Assembly (NCBI GenBank): GCA_947258785.1
Contig: CAMYJT010000001.1
Coordinates: 422,479 to 486,478 of the forward strand
Length of the DNA: 64,000 bases
Reading direction: 5' to 3'
From: an uncultured Gammaproteobacteria bacterium
Lineage (GTDB): Bacteria; Pseudomonadota; Gammaproteobacteria; Arenicellales; JAANXG01
A program made the translations under genes and the position numbers. How positions within the stretch are numbered: the first letter of the stretch is position 1; every line of letters begins with the position of its first letter. Below the pieces are notes generated by a model that searched no databases, was not told the origin of the DNA, and was given only the letters and a program-made list of their open reading frames with translations. Positions 54,907 through 63,953 of this stretch are shown here, piece by piece.

Positions 54907-55641
54907 TTACTGCCGGCGGGTCCAGCGACGCACCGCCGGAGTGTGTCGGCGGCTCACATCCAGTTTGTCATCCACGTCACGCAGCAATACCCGCCAGCGG
55001 CCAGACGGTTGTTTTTCAATACCGCGGATAAAGTCCACCGCGACCAGCGCATTGCGGTGAATGCGCAGAAACCGATCTTTGAACTCATCTTCCAAGCTGA
55101 TGAGCGAGTCCTCGATCAGATGTTGCTCTCTGGCGGTACGTACCGTGACATATTTGTTATCCGCCATGAAGTAGACGACATCTTGAATTGGAATAAGATT
55201 GATCTGTCCTCGCATGTGCACACTTATATGAGTGCGTATCTGGGGTTCATCCTGAGCTCTGGTCACTTCCTTGAGCTGTTTGAGGGTCAGCCGCCTTGCC
55301 TTTTGTAAAGCAGTATCCAAACGGTCCTTACGAATCGGTTTCAGAAGGTAGTCGACAGCGTTGACTTCAAATGCTTCGAGCGCGTGCTGATCGTAGGCGG
55401 TGGTGAAAATTACCGCAGGTGGTATCTCCATTGACATCAGGTGCATGGCTGCTTCCAGGCCGTCCATCACCGGCATTCGAATGTCCATGAGCAGCACCTC
55501 GGGCTTCAACGACATCGTTTTTTCAATTGCCTCGTTACCGTTCATGGCCTCGCCAACGATCAAGTGCTCTCCGGTTTTCATGATCAGCTCCCGCACCCGG
55601 GCACGCGCCAATTTTTCATCGTCCACTACTAAAATTTTCAT
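54907..55641 (-). CDS. algR: LytTR response regulator (AlgR-like)
   Basis: A regulator of about 244 residues. The receiver domain has acidic DDE at 8-10 and phospho-acceptor Asp in LLMDIRMPV (about 54). The C-terminal LytTR DNA-binding domain (about 135-244) contains HRNALVAVDFIRG. A GGAG site nine bases upstream supports ATG 55641. It overlaps the upstream kinase gene, whose stop is at 55616, so the two are coupled. In Pseudomonas AlgR controls pili and alginate; by analogy it may act on the type IV pilus here, an inference. Confidence 0.88.
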   Translation of the reverse strand: MKILVVDDEKLARARVRELIMKTGEHLIVGEAMNGNEAIEKTMSLKPEVLLMDIRMPVMDGLEAAMHLMSMEIPPAVIFTTAYDQHALEAFEVNAVDYLLKPIRKDRLDTALQKARRLTLKQLKEVTRAQDEPQIRTHISVHMRGQINLIPIQDVVYFMADNKYVTVRTAREQHLIEDSLISLEDEFKDRFLRIHRNALVAVDFIRGIEKQPSGRWRVLLRDVDDKLDVSRRHTPAVRRWTRRQ

Positions 55642-56752
55642 CACTCGAATCTCCAAACGCAGGATGACTGATGTTTACCGCCACAGAGTTCTCGTCCTTC
55701 TGAAATTCAAGCACGGCGGCGTCGCCGTATAAATCTTGGAGGCGAAGCCGGATGTTGTTGATCGCGGTGTCGTCCCCATAGTGTGTTGTGCTGGTTTGTT
55801 CGGCCATTGGATTGCGTACTGAGATATGCAGACGTGTATTCTCAATCCACAAGTGGACGTCGATAATACCGCCCTTGGCCAACGGCTCGATTCCCTGATG
55901 AATCGCGTTTTCCAACAATAGCTGAAGCATCAGTACGGGAGTCTTCGCGGTTCTGGGTAAGGTATCGATTTGCCAATTGGCGGTAAGGCGATTTTCCAGC
56001 CGTAACTTCTCAAGCTTTAGATATTTGCGGGCGATTTTTATTTCTTGGTGTATGGGCAATAGATCCTTGGTGTCATCCAGCATGAGACGAAACAATTCCG
56101 CCATATCCTCCAATGCGGACTCCGCCCGCGCCGGCGCCCGGCGGGTTAAACTGGCAATGATATTCATACCATTGAATAAAAAATAGGGGCGGATGCGATA
56201 CTTCAGTACCGTGGCGCGGGCGCGCTCCTCGGCAAGTGTCCGCTGCCGCAACTGGTGTCTGGCAACAAAATAACGCAGTGCCAGGGCATTAACAATGGCG
56301 CTGACGGTCAGATTCTGACCGTGAAAATAGGCATACCAAGGCGGTCGGGCCGAGTCAGTTATGCCGGCGCCGGCCATCACCCAGAGTGCAAATTCGCTGA
56401 CGGCCCATGTGACGCAAAGCAACAGTAGATAGGCCATCAGCACCGCGCGGCGTTCCTTGAGTCGGTTCAGATAGGGGCGCGCCATGCACAGTGATCCGAC
56501 GCTGAACAGTCCGATCCATTGTAAAAACAACGATATGAAAAACAGGTCCTGAAAAATGCTCGCTGTGATCGGTGGCGTGATGATGGTGGCCACGATTGCC
56601 AAAAACTCTGCTAATACGATGACATTTATCACCATCTCCCCGCGACAGAAATTGGGCAGCAAACCCTCGCCATTGTCAGGCGTGGACGCGACGTCCGCGG
56701 CGCGGCTCCCGGTCCCACGTGGGTTGGTCAGTCGTTCAATATACTGGAGCAT
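55616..56752 (-). CDS. LytS/AlgZ-like sensor protein lacking phospho-acceptor His
   Basis: A membrane protein of about 378 residues with several transmembrane helices (roughly 40-165), then the His-kinase domain of the LytS/AlgZ type. In the conserved RPHFxFN motif the histidine is replaced by tyrosine: RPYFLFNGMN (Tyr about residue 190). The ATP-binding N-box is kept as LLLENAIHQGIEP. It may therefore be unable to autophosphorylate at the usual site. It is the downstream member of a tandem pair; its partner at 56765-57823 has the intact histidine. algR overlaps its end. Confidence 0.88.
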   Translation of the reverse strand: MLQYIERLTNPRGTGSRAADVASTPDNGEGLLPNFCRGEMVINVIVLAEFLAIVATIITPPITASIFQDLFFISLFLQWIGLFSVGSLCMARPYLNRLKERRAVLMAYLLLLCVTWAVSEFALWVMAGAGITDSARPPWYAYFHGQNLTVSAIVNALALRYFVARHQLRQRTLAEERARATVLKYRIRPYFLFNGMNIIASLTRRAPARAESALEDMAELFRLMLDDTKDLLPIHQEIKIARKYLKLEKLRLENRLTANWQIDTLPRTAKTPVLMLQLLLENAIHQGIEPLAKGGIIDVHLWIENTRLHISVRNPMAEQTSTTHYGDDTAINNIRLRLQDLYGDAAVLEFQKDENSVAVNISHPAFGDSSDENFSSGR

Positions 56753-56764
56753 CAAGCTTCGTCA

Positions 56765-57823
56765 TCAACTGCGGATGATGGGCATACGAATTTTTACATG
56801 ATAGTTGCCCAATTGCTCAAAATTCTGCAAGGTGGCTTTGCCGCCAAAATGCCGCGTCAAGCGCTCCTGGACATTATTCATGGCGATTTGATTGCCCTTA
56901 CGATGGGCGCCCTGATTGGTGACCTCCGGGATTGGATTGCTCACCATTACATTGAGGATCTCATTGTTCTCGGACCACATCTGAATGTCGATGGTCCCGC
57001 CGGAGACGCTGGGTTCGATACCGTGGTATACCGCGTTTTCAATAATTGGTTGTAAAGTGAGAGAAGGGATCTGAGCGCTACGCGGAACGTTTGAAGCCGT
57101 CCATTTGACTTGCAGCCGGTCACCGAGGCGCATTTTCTCAATATCGAGATACTGACGCGCAAGTTCACCCTCAGCGGTGATCGGCACCATTTTGCGTGGA
57201 TCGGCAAGCAATACGCGAAACAGATCAGCGAGATCCTCGAGGGCCTTTTCCGCCAGCTCCGGGTCGGACTGGATCAACGATGCTACGCTGTTCAAACTGT
57301 TGAACATAAAATGAGGGCGTATCCGGGACTGCAGCGCCTCAAGGCGGCTGCGTTGCCGCGCTTCGCTTTCCAACTGGGCGCGATGCGCCATGATAAAATA
57401 ACGCAGCACCAGCACCGCGATGACTGCGCTGATTATTAAGGTCCGGCTCAGCATGGATAAATGCCATTCCGGCCATCGATCGGCGACGAAATCCAGGTAG
57501 TACATACTCCAGACAACGCCCTCGGCGATGATGACGGTCACCACCAAGTGCGCCGCGAAAACTATGGCGGCACCCACCCCGACATTCAAATGCGCCACTG
57601 TCGGCGAGATGAGCTTCAACACCGCGATACTTCCTATGGCAATCAGCTGAGCGATTGCGGTAAGTTTGAGGAAATCCTGCCAGGCAGCCGGGTTGAGCTC
57701 GTCATTCCGGGTTACAGCGAGCACGATGGCGATAACCAGGGCGACCGCCATCAACCGCCACGCCGTCGTGCGGCTTCCGAAGTCAGGAAGAAAACCTTGG
57801 GTGCTTTGCTCGGTGTTGTCCAC
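56765..57823 (-). CDS. algZ: LytS/AlgZ-like sensor histidine kinase
   Basis: A 352-residue membrane sensor with about four helices (roughly 25-145) and a His-kinase domain with the intact phospho-acceptor His171 in RPHFMFNSLN and the N-box LQPIIENAVYHGIEP. GTG start. It precedes the degenerate paralogue by 12 bases, and the pair leads into the AlgR-like regulator. Resembles AlgZ/FimS of Pseudomonas, whose gene order hemC-algR-algZ-argH is kept here. Confidence 0.88.
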   Translation of the reverse strand: MDNTEQSTQGFLPDFGSRTTAWRLMAVALVIAIVLAVTRNDELNPAAWQDFLKLTAIAQLIAIGSIAVLKLISPTVAHLNVGVGAAIVFAAHLVVTVIIAEGVVWSMYYLDFVADRWPEWHLSMLSRTLIISAVIAVLVLRYFIMAHRAQLESEARQRSRLEALQSRIRPHFMFNSLNSVASLIQSDPELAEKALEDLADLFRVLLADPRKMVPITAEGELARQYLDIEKMRLGDRLQVKWTASNVPRSAQIPSLTLQPIIENAVYHGIEPSVSGGTIDIQMWSENNEILNVMVSNPIPEVTNQGAHRKGNQIAMNNVQERLTRHFGGKATLQNFEQLGNYHVKIRMPIIRS

Positions 57824-58094
57824 TTTTGGTAAATGGCGATCCTGATCTCGCCGTCAACAAGCTATAATTATGGCACCGGAGCCGCGGTCCTATAGCTATT
57901 TTTTCCTGATCATCCGTTGGTTCTGTAAGGCCGTGTCTGCGCTGCCGGGGCAGTTTGGCCCAGGTCGACGATTCCGGGTGCCCCATGACCGGACAGTCGA
58001 CTTGTAAGTCCGTCAATATCGGCATCCCGCGGATTCTGGAAGTCCGCACACCGCGGGTGGCGCCAGTCGGCGGCGGGGGTTTGATGCGGCCAAC

Positions 58095-58124
58095 AAAAAA
58101 AACCCCCCGGATGCTGTCGGGGGG
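58095..58124 (-). terminator. Intrinsic terminator of the candidate small RNA
   Basis: Read on the - strand: CCCCCCG, eight-base loop, CGGGGGG, then T8. The complementary strand has no T-run, so orientation is clear. No annotated gene precedes it within 260 bases. Confidence 0.85.
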
Positions 58125-58194
58125 CGAGGTGACCTGATTCGGATACTAGGTGGGGGTGTCTGAGGAAGGTGTCCCGAACCAGGTATATCTTGCT
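58095..58194 (-). ncRNA. Candidate small RNA or leader with terminator
   Basis: On the - strand a transcript from about 58194 would contain an 11-bp stem (58174-58184 with 58132-58142, one G-U pair) closing a 31-base C/U-rich loop. A 7-bp C/G stem (58118-58124 with 58103-58109) and eight Us (58102-58095) follow: a strong intrinsic terminator. A TATAAT box lies just upstream. No open frame is present. It is either a free-standing small RNA or an attenuated leader of the downstream kinase operon (start 57823). The stretch 57824-58094 shows no gene. Confidence 0.6.
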
Positions 58195-58200
58195 TAACAA

Positions 58201-58227
58201 ATTATAAATCAGGCTTAAACGAGTCTA
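58201..58227 (-). promoter_or_regulatory. Candidate promoter of the small RNA
   Basis: TATAAT at 58206-58201 on the - strand is a perfect -10 box. The -35 is weak (TAGACT, 15 bases upstream). Predicted transcription start is near 58194. Confidence 0.5.
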
Positions 58228-58382
58228 GGTCAGCCGCTGGGAGGGTGCAACTGAGATCGATAGGCGGATGCTAAGGGCGGACAAACGGCGAATATCGCGG
58301 ACCTCAAACGGGTGCTAAACGTGACATATATTCTAGGTAATCGGCAGTGGTTCACAGGCGTTCAAGGTATACTGCCGCGCTT

Positions 58383-59825
58383 ATGGACGAGAAAAAACCA
58401 TGGGGCGGGCGCTTCAGACGCTCGACCGATCAGCGGGTCGAGTCCTTCACCCAATCCGTGGACTTCGATCAGCGTCTGTACGCCCACGACATCCGGGGCT
58501 CCATCGCCCACGCCAGGATGCTTGCCCACGTGGGCGTGTTGTCGGATGCCGAGGCGGATGCCATCGTAGCGGGACTGTCGCAGATCCGCGGCGACATCGA
58601 GGAGGAGGTGTTTGAGTGGTCTTCCGCGCTGGAAGACGTGCACATGAATATCGAACACCAACTCATCAAGCGCATCGGCGATGTGGGTAAGAAGTTACAC
58701 ACGGCACGTTCCCGGAATGACCAGATCGCAACCGATCTGCGCTTGTACCTGCGTGATGCCGTAGACGACACGGTTAAGGCGATTCAATCACTGCAGGACG
58801 TGTTGCTGGGTCTTGCTGAACGGGAATTGTCAACGCTAATGCCGGGATTCACCCACTTGCAGGCCGCGCAGCCGGTGACCTTGGGACACCATATAATGGC
58901 CTGGGTCGAAATGCTGGAGCGGGACCTGCAGCGACTCACGGAGACTCGGCGTCGAATCAATATCATGCCATTGGGTTGCGCGGCGCTAGCCGGAACGGGC
59001 ATTCCCATCGATCGCGAGTTTACGGCGCGGGAATTGGGTTTTGACTCGTTAAGTACGAATTCCCTGGATGCCGTTTCCGATCGTGACTTTGCTTCAGAAT
59101 TCATCGCCGTCGGTGCGTTGTTGATGATCCATCTTTCTAGAGTGGCAGAGGAACTGATCCTCTGGTCTTCGGAGCAATTCGGGTTTGTTGATCTTGGCGA
59201 TGCATTTTGCACCGGATCCAGCATCATGCCGCAGAAAAAAAATCCGGATGTCGCAGAGCTTACCCGGGGTAAGACCGGACGGGTGGTCGGACACTTGATG
59301 GCGACCCTGATGCTCATGAAGGCTCAGCCTCTGGCTTACAACCGGGACAATCAGGAGGACAAGCAACCGTTGTTCGACACGGTGGATACCGTGTTGGCCT
59401 GCCTGGAGATCATGGAGGCGATGCTGGCGCAGGTTCGCTTCGACCGCCGCCGCATGCGCGCGGCGGCGCAGCAAGGACATTCCACGGCGACGGATCTGGC
59501 GGAGTATCTCGTTACCAAAGGCGTGCCGTTTCGGGATGCCCATGAAGCGGTGGGTGCGGCGGTCCGGTATGCGGTTGACCACGACATGGCGCTGACGGAC
59601 ATGAGCCTGGAGGATCTGCAGCGCTTCCATCCGGCGGTCGCGGAGGACGTGTTGGCGAGATTGACCGTAGAGGGCTCGGTTAAGGCGCGCGCCCACATCG
59701 GCGGCACCGCGCCACAACAAGTGATGCAGGCGATTCAGTCGGCCAGGGAACGGCTGGAGCGCAACCGGCAACTGACGCACTACGTCGCGCAAGGCGACCC
59801 CCGGGGAACGACCCAGGTCGGCTAA
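58383..59825 (+). CDS. argH: Argininosuccinate lyase
   Basis: ArgH splits argininosuccinate into arginine and fumarate, the last step of arginine synthesis. From ATG 58383 ([11 protein letters not shown], the family N-terminus) the protein has 480 residues. The superfamily signature [12 protein letters not shown] is near residue 277, and the conserved HTARSRNDQ is near 106. The open frame extends 12 codons upstream. Divergent from the algZ-type genes, as in Pseudomonas. Confidence 0.97.
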   Translation: MDEKKPWGGRFRRSTDQRVESFTQSVDFDQRLYAHDIRGSIAHARMLAHVGVLSDAEADAIVAGLSQIRGDIEEEVFEWSSALEDVHMNIEHQLIKRIGDVGKKLHTARSRNDQIATDLRLYLRDAVDDTVKAIQSLQDVLLGLAERELSTLMPGFTHLQAAQPVTLGHHIMAWVEMLERDLQRLTETRRRINIMPLGCAALAGTGIPIDREFTARELGFDSLSTNSLDAVSDRDFASEFIAVGALLMIHLSRVAEELILWSSEQFGFVDLGDAFCTGSSIMPQKKNPDVAELTRGKTGRVVGHLMATLMLMKAQPLAYNRDNQEDKQPLFDTVDTVLACLEIMEAMLAQVRFDRRRMRAAAQQGHSTATDLAEYLVTKGVPFRDAHEAVGAAVRYAVDHDMALTDMSLEDLQRFHPAVAEDVLARLTVEGSVKARAHIGGTAPQQVMQAIQSARERLERNRQLTHYVAQGDPRGTTQVG

Positions 59826-60185
59826 GGGTCTGTCGGGCTCGGGCTGAATTCACCACTGCGGCGGCAAAGTTGTTCGGCTGTGAGGATTTATCGTGCTAAA
59901 TGGACGGCTGTTCGCCTCACAAATTCGTCATGCTGATCTCAATTTGCCACCTGTCTAGCTGCCAAAGTCTCATCGCGGCAACCGCCGTTGGCGGAAACGG
60001 GTCCCGAATTTGAGCTTTAGCAGACCGCATCCCGCCGCCGTGCGGAGCCGAAACCCCGGGCATCCGAGGACGAATGTATGGCGACCGTCTTGGAAACCGG
60101 GTGCGAGGCAGTGGACTTGGTTTGACCACAAACGGAAACTGGTTATCCTTGACACTCCCATCTCAAAACGAACCAAGACAGGAGA
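59826..60185. other. Gene-free stretch between argH and lptM
   Basis: No supportable gene, repeat or RNA. Near its right end TTGACC (60122-60127) and TATCCT (60144-60149), 16 bases apart, form a plausible promoter for lptM-lysA. Confidence 0.4.
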
Positions 60186-60350
60186 ATGTCCGTGACTTGG
60201 CAAGCCAAAACCGTAGCGTTAGCCGCTTTACTATTGAGTGCTTCCTGGATAGTGACGGCTTGCGGCCAGAAAGGACCACTGTTTCTGCCGGATGACGTCA
60301 ACTCTGAAACAGATAAAGACAAAAAGGACCGCGAGACCAAACCATATTGA
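60186..60350 (+). CDS. lptM: LPS-assembly lipoprotein LptM (YifL)
   Basis: A 54-residue lipoprotein: hydrophobic signal (about 8-25), lipobox VTAC (Cys26), then GQKGPLFLPDD, the signature of the LptM/YifL family, and a short charged tail. In E. coli LptM binds and helps mature the LptD/LptE outer-membrane LPS translocon. It precedes lysA as usual. GGAG at 60181-60184 is too near this ATG; a GTG two codons later (60192) is better spaced and may be the true start. Confidence 0.88.
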   Translation: MSVTWQAKTVALAALLLSASWIVTACGQKGPLFLPDDVNSETDKDKKDRETKPY

Positions 60351-60355
60351 TTTGG

Positions 60356-60373
60356 GGCGCCCTTAAGGGCGCC
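60356..60373. repeat. Perfect 18-bp palindrome between lptM and lysA
   Basis: GGCGCCCTTAAGGGCGCC is self-complementary over 18 bases, six bases after the lptM stop. No T-run follows. It could form a hairpin in the lptM-lysA mRNA or bind a protein; no evidence decides. Confidence 0.6.
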
Positions 60374-60407
60374 GGCGCCATCGTTGAATGCACGCTTGGA
60401 GATACTC

Positions 60408-61664
60408 TTGGGTCATTTCGATCGCCGCGGTCCGGAACTGCACGCGGAGCAGGTCTCGCTGACAAGAATTGCCGCTGATGTCGGCACGCCCTGCTACGTC
60501 TACAGCCGGGCGGCCATCGAGGAAAATTGGCGGCAGTTCAACGCCGCGTTCGGTGACTACCCGCACCGTGTCTGTTATGCAGTCAAGGCGAACTCGAACC
60601 TGGCGATTCTAAACCTGCTGGCCCGGCTTGGGTCTGGCTTCGATATCGTTTCCGGCGGCGAATTGGAACGGGTGCTGCGTGTAGGTGGCGATCCCCGGAA
60701 TATCGTATTCTCGGGGGTTGGCAAGAGTGAGTGGGAAATACGGCGGGCTCTCGACGTCGGTATCGGTTGTTTCGATGTCGAATCCACTGCGGAACTCCGT
60801 CTCGTGAATTCGACGGCTGCCAGCCTCGACACGGCCGCGCCGGTCGCGATCCGGGTCAATCCCGATGTCGATGCAGATACCCATCCGTACATCGCCACCG
60901 GTCTCAATCAAGCCAAATTTGGCATCGCCCTGGAGCAGGCCCTGGATGCCTATCGCCTGGCGGCTGAAATGCGCCACGTCTCTGTGTTGGGGGTGGCATG
61001 TCACATTGGGTCGCAGATCACCGAGTTGGCGCCTTTCGAGGATGCACTGGAGCGTTTGTTGCGGTTGGTGGAGGATCTGGAAGAAACCGGCATTCCCATC
61101 GAGCACGTCGATGTCGGTGGTGGACTCGGTGTCCGCTATCGGGACGAGCAACCGCCAAGCGCACGGGAGTACGTGTCAGCCTTAATCGAGGGGATGTGCA
61201 AACGGGGATTCGACCTGCCGATCACGATTGAGCCTGGGCGATCCATCGTCGGCAGTGCGGGGGTAATGTTGACGCGGGTAGAGTACGTCAAGCGCACCCC
61301 GGTAAAACAGTTTGCGGTGGTCGACGCTGGGATGAACGACCTGATCCGGCCAGCCTTGTACGCCGCGTGGCACGATATCCTCCCGGTGGCGCTGAGCGCC
61401 ACAGGTAGTACGCAACGTTACGACGTGGTCGGCCCGGTCTGTGAGACGGCGGATGTGTTGGGGCAGGATCGGGTGCTCGATGTCGCGCAAGGAGATCTCC
61501 TCGCTGTCTGCACCGTTGGCGCCTACGGTTGGGTGTTGAGTTCGAACTACAACTCCCGCCCCCGGCCGGCCGAAGTGATGGTCGATGGGGATCAGTTCTA
61601 TTTGATCCGCAACCGCGAGACCATGGACGAGATGTGTGCCGCTGAGTCGATCCTGCCGGAATAG
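60408..61664 (+). CDS. lysA: Diaminopimelate decarboxylase
   Basis: LysA makes lysine from meso-diaminopimelate with PLP. The PLP lysine is in VCYAVKANSN (about residue 53); VACHIGSQI and EPGRSIVG are further family motifs, and the C-terminal GAYGWVLSSNYNSRPRP region carries active-site residues. I choose the TTG at 60408 because GGAG lies six bases upstream and the product starts MGHFDRRGPELHAE, the family N-terminus. An upstream TTG at 60384 has no such site. The commonly linked dapF is not downstream; aroE follows instead. Confidence 0.95.
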   Translation: MGHFDRRGPELHAEQVSLTRIAADVGTPCYVYSRAAIEENWRQFNAAFGDYPHRVCYAVKANSNLAILNLLARLGSGFDIVSGGELERVLRVGGDPRNIVFSGVGKSEWEIRRALDVGIGCFDVESTAELRLVNSTAASLDTAAPVAIRVNPDVDADTHPYIATGLNQAKFGIALEQALDAYRLAAEMRHVSVLGVACHIGSQITELAPFEDALERLLRLVEDLEETGIPIEHVDVGGGLGVRYRDEQPPSAREYVSALIEGMCKRGFDLPITIEPGRSIVGSAGVMLTRVEYVKRTPVKQFAVVDAGMNDLIRPALYAAWHDILPVALSATGSTQRYDVVGPVCETADVLGQDRVLDVAQGDLLAVCTVGAYGWVLSSNYNSRPRPAEVMVDGDQFYLIRNRETMDEMCAAESILPE

Positions 61665-61764
61665 CGTGCACCGCGCACTTCGGACCGGGTGTTCTGGACG
61701 CTAGTTCTAAGGTTTTGAATTAATATGCATCTATATGCAGCATGTGAGATCGCAAGGTAATTGA

Positions 61765-62619
61765 GTGAGTGACTTGTTCGAATTCGAGTCAGCCGCTCGC
61801 CTGTACGCGGTGATGGGGAATCCGGTGGCCCACAGCCAATCACCGCAAATCCATCAGCAATTCGCCGAGCAATTTGGGCTGCGAATTGATTATCGGCGGA
61901 TCCAGGTGGATCCCGGTGGGTTCGAGCAGGCGGTGGCCAATTTTCGAACCAGTGGTGGCTGCGGGCTCAACATAACCGTACCGTTCAAGCTGAATGCATG
62001 GCGCCTGTCGGAGCAGTGCAGTCCGCGCGCGGAACTGGCGCAGTCGGTGAATACGATCGTGTTTACAGGGACCGGTGGAATATTCGGCGAAAATACCGAT
62101 GGCGTAGGCATCCAACGCGACATCACCGACAACCTTCAGCAACCCATCGCAGGGCGCAGGGTATTGATCATCGGCGCAGGAGGCGCGGTGCGGGGTATTA
62201 TCGGGCCGATACTGGAGCGGGCGCCGGCAGCGGTGGTAGTCGCCAATCGCACCGTGGACCGCGCCATTGATCTCGCGCAGCGTTTCGGGAAGCTCGGCCA
62301 TATTGTTGGCTGCGGTCTCGACGATCTGTCGGGTCAGGCCTTCGATATCGTGATCAACGGGACGTCAACCAGCATGACCGGGCAGGTGCCCGCCATACCC
62401 GACCAGGTATTCAACCGCGGGGCACTGGCTTATGACATGATGTACGCCGAACACCCAACCGCGTTTATGGCGTGGGCCATGGAGCGCGGTGCCGACCGGG
62501 CCAGCGATGGCGTGGGCATGTTGGTCGAACAGGCGGCGGAGTCATTCCTTATCTGGCACGGTAAAACACCGGATACCGGGCCGGTGATACAGCGACTGCA
62601 GGGCCAGCACGCATATTAA
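61765..62619 (+). CDS. aroE: Shikimate dehydrogenase
   Basis: AroE reduces 3-dehydroshikimate to shikimate with NADPH. The 284-residue protein has the substrate domain (VMGNPVAHSQSPQIH, NITVPFK with catalytic Lys about 77, NTIVF) and the Rossmann motif IIGAGGAVRGI. The ending SDGVGMLVEQAAESF is typical. GTG start with AAGG seven bases upstream. It is remote from aroK/aroB at the other end of the window. Confidence 0.96.
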   Translation: MSDLFEFESAARLYAVMGNPVAHSQSPQIHQQFAEQFGLRIDYRRIQVDPGGFEQAVANFRTSGGCGLNITVPFKLNAWRLSEQCSPRAELAQSVNTIVFTGTGGIFGENTDGVGIQRDITDNLQQPIAGRRVLIIGAGGAVRGIIGPILERAPAAVVVANRTVDRAIDLAQRFGKLGHIVGCGLDDLSGQAFDIVINGTSTSMTGQVPAIPDQVFNRGALAYDMMYAEHPTAFMAWAMERGADRASDGVGMLVEQAAESFLIWHGKTPDTGPVIQRLQGQHAY

Positions 62620-62801
62620 ACCAAGGCGGTGGTAAAGAGGCACCCGCGCAAAAAGTACTGAAAGTCGCGGTGTGATCTGTCAGACGATGTCTCAACACAA
62701 AGTCTGTAGTCGATCCTTTTCAGACCCCCAAGTTAGAAATCGTAGACGGTTTGCATGGGGTGAAGCACTCACGATTCGACATCTTTTACACCTGCAACTA
62801 G

Positions 62802-63044
62802 CCTGCATATTACACCAAGGATCCCGGAAGCTGGCGAAGAGATCGGGCGTCTGTACGCCGCGCTGGAACGAAACTCATGGCGAGCTATGGGTTGAGTGAA
62901 GCGCAAGTGCAGGCGTTCGAGATCGAGCCAGGGCCGGGATGGGCGATTGCAGAAGCACAAACTTTACGAATCAGCTAAGACCGAATCATTGAACACAATC
63001 AAGTTGATACACCATTATTTCGCCGCCTTGGTGCAATATGCAGG
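62802..63044 (+). mobile_element. MITE-like element, copy 6 (full length)
   Basis: A 243-base element with 19-base terminal inverted repeats (CCTGCATATTACACCAAGG and its inverse, one mismatch) flanked on both sides by CTAG (62798-62801, 63045-63048), probably a target-site duplication. It has no transposase and no conserved open frame. It is the best reference copy for the family. The rest of the gene-free stretch 62620-63139 holds nothing else I can support. Confidence 0.9.
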
Positions 63045-63139
63045 CTAGTGCCTCTACAGAAAACCCTTTCGATTCTTGTACTAGCGTTCCGGGACGTTGA
63101 GGTCACCGCCGGTTAAGTCCTGCTTCTCTTCGGTATCAA

Positions 63140-63358
63140 TCACAGGATGGACATCACACTTAACCTGTTCCCCACATCCGGCGTCTTTGCCTTTTTTAGG
63201 CCAGGTTCTATTGAGCCGCCCAGGTCGGCACCTTTCATTTTGTGCCGTTGAACCTCGTTTGACTGGATAACTCGAGAGTTCTGGTCCGCCGTCAATAGGC
63301 CAGAAAACGCAAACAGAACGGCGGACACCGAAAGGTTCAATAATGTCTTCATCTTCAT
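63140..63358 (-). CDS. Small exported hypothetical protein
   Basis: A 72-residue open frame with a signal peptide (MKMKTLLNLSVSAVLFAFSG, cleavage near LTADQ) and a short, charged, hydrophilic mature part. GGAG lies nine bases upstream of the ATG at 63358. I do not recognise it; lack of cysteines argues against a lipoprotein. Confidence 0.5.
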   Translation of the reverse strand: MKMKTLLNLSVSAVLFAFSGLLTADQNSRVIQSNEVQRHKMKGADLGGSIEPGLKKAKTPDVGNRLSVMSIL

Positions 63359-63953
63359 GGTGTTCATCTCCAAGTAAAGGAGGACAATTATTTTGATAGT
63401 GTGTTTATACAGTGAAGATATATAACCCCTCACGGGAAAAGTAAATGAGCCATTTGATTCATTTCTTCTCCTCCGTGCTCAAGTAGCGGTGACGATGATG
63501 GATGAAAATCTAAGTTAATAGGGAAGCGAGCGACCTTTAAAGATACTCATGAAACAGGACATTCAAAGCCGAGGGTCTCCCAATCGCTGACGGACTGGAT
63601 TAGACCGGGACCTGCGATTAGCTGTGCCGCAGCAAATTAGAATCTCTGTTCGAAAATCAAATCTCGGCTCCCGACCCGAAACCGCAATTCGCTTTGGGGG
63701 TCGCTAATGACTCTTATGCGGTGCCCCCGGCTTCAGCTCGTGAAGAAAGTGAAACCTTTTTGTGCAACACAGCAAAGGTTTCGCAATATCTAGAAGCGAA
63801 CCTTTTTTGCGCCTCTCAGGCACCGTCTGTCCATCATTTTGGGTAGCCTCCGTCAGATATTGGTTTTTCTCTTCACCAATTATTATCCTCATGGTAGGAG
63901 CCCTTCCAAAATCTCATTTACACACCCATTGACGATTGCCAAGGAGAAAGACA
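63359..63953. other. Gene-poor stretch with a terminator-like hairpin
   Basis: No convincing gene. At 63774-63808 a stem AAAGGTT-T-CGC pairs with GCGAACCTTT around an 11-base loop and runs into T6 on the + strand, like an intrinsic terminator; no gene leads into it. Confidence 0.4.

Noticed and set aside
63704..63892. 62-codon open frame on the - strand
   Set aside because: No ribosome site or domain, and it overlaps the terminator-like hairpin.
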